DNA from: Coriaria nepalensis
Taxonomy: Eukaryota > Streptophyta > Magnoliopsida > Cucurbitales > Coriariaceae
DNA length: 64,000 nt
NCBI GenBank assembly: GCA_027186245.1
Contig: CP114481.1
Coordinates: forward strand, 36,797,501 to 36,861,500
Direction: 5' to 3'
Positions 63,906 through 64,000 of this stretch are shown here, one piece after another (the stretch's first letter is position 1; each line of letters starts with the position of its first letter). Position numbers and translations under genes: made by a program. The notes beneath the pieces were generated by a model. It did not search any database. It was given only the letters and a program-made list of their open reading frames with translations, and was not told the DNA's origin.

Positions 63906-64000
63906 AAATGATCATTGCAAGGAAAGTGTGCATTCGTTTAACCTTAAAATCATTTCAATGAGTCATTTCAAGTCAATAACCTATTTCAAAGCAATTCGAA
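63906..64000 (+). repeat. Partial monomer at the right edge
   Basis: This is the first 95 bp of monomer 451, cut by the window end. It is of the CC type with AACCTATTTC. Its start at 63906 equals 1 + 450 x 142 + 5, which shows the net gain of only five bases over the whole array. Confidence 0.95.

Larger units (their letters stand above)
1..64000. repeat. 142-bp satellite array filling the window
   Basis: The block beginning AAATGATCATTGCAAGGAAA recurs at 1, 143, 285, 427, 569, 711, 853 and so on to 63906, always on the same strand. That makes 450 full monomers and a 95-bp partial one. The consensus is about 32% G+C. No stretch of non-satellite sequence interrupts the array, so no interval contains a gene, RNA gene, mobile element or unique spacer. 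Stop codons (for example TGA at monomer positions 4 and 54, TAA at 34, 72 and 135, TAG at 103) and the 142-bp period, which shifts the frame by one each monomer, rule out long reading frames. Such arrays in eukaryotes usually sit at centromeres or pericentromeres; that role here is inference. I do not recognise the monomer as a named satellite. Confidence 0.99.

Noticed and set aside
1..64000. CRISPR array (regular repeats with variable segments)
   Set aside because: The whole 142-bp unit is conserved; there are no short repeats separated by unrelated spacers, and no cas genes.
1..64000. Coding repeats or a repetitive protein gene
   Set aside because: Stops recur on the + strand (TGA, TAA, TAG in each monomer) and their reverse-strand equivalents (TCA, TTA, CTA) are abundant. 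The 142-bp period shifts frame each unit.
1..64000. Telomeric or subtelomeric repeat
   Set aside because: No TTTAGGG, TTAGGG or similar short tandem runs were seen on either strand.
1..64000. rDNA spacer repeats or tRNA genes
   Set aside because: No rRNA-like segments or tRNA box A/B pairs interrupt the satellite, and the array is far longer than usual spacer sub-repeats.
1..64000. A new gene system such as a defence or biosynthetic cluster
   Set aside because: There is no protein-coding sequence at all; what is unusual here is the repeat architecture.

Overview
The whole 64 kb window is one uninterrupted head-to-tail array of a satellite DNA with a 142-bp monomer. Counting from the first base, where a monomer begins, there are 450 complete monomers and a 95-bp partial one at the right edge (63906-64000). 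I see no gene, RNA gene, transposon, inversion or non-satellite spacer. The monomer is AT-rich (about 32% G+C in my consensus). Stop codons recur, and because 142 is not a multiple of three, any reading frame rotates through all phases every three monomers. The array is therefore non-coding. A long, single-orientation array with higher-order repeats (HORs) is what eukaryotic centromeric or pericentromeric DNA looks like, most plausibly of a flowering plant. I do not recognise the monomer from any named satellite family, so species and centromere function are inference only.

Layout. (1) 1-8630: a clean 21-monomer HOR of 2984 bp, with two full copies (1-2984, 2985-5968) and most of a third, nearly identical by eye. 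(2) 8138-9841: an 852-bp (6-monomer) tandem duplication that spans the change from the first HOR to the second. (3) About 9.9-42.6 kb: a much larger HOR of 56-61 monomers (7952-8662 bp). It has two full copies, one truncated copy, one internally deleted copy and one nearly full copy. Marker variants recur at spacings that are exact multiples of 142. (4) About 42.6-57.4 kb: the same monomer variants shuffled into shorter, nested tandem duplications with periods of 15, 5, 21, 12 and 8 monomers. (5) About 57.4-64 kb: a further shuffled segment with 3-, 15-, 19- and 37-monomer duplications.

The monomers fall into two linked haplotype families. One has AA at monomer positions 37-38 with C60 and G83; the other has CC with A60 and A83. 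Each monomer junction carries a near-perfect 21-bp dyad, and a second 14-bp dyad lies at positions 88-101. Length is very strictly kept: the register at the right edge is off by only +5 bases over 450 monomers, and all five come from two single-base insertions inherited with the first HOR. The window reads as a record of unequal exchange and local homogenisation acting in whole-monomer steps.
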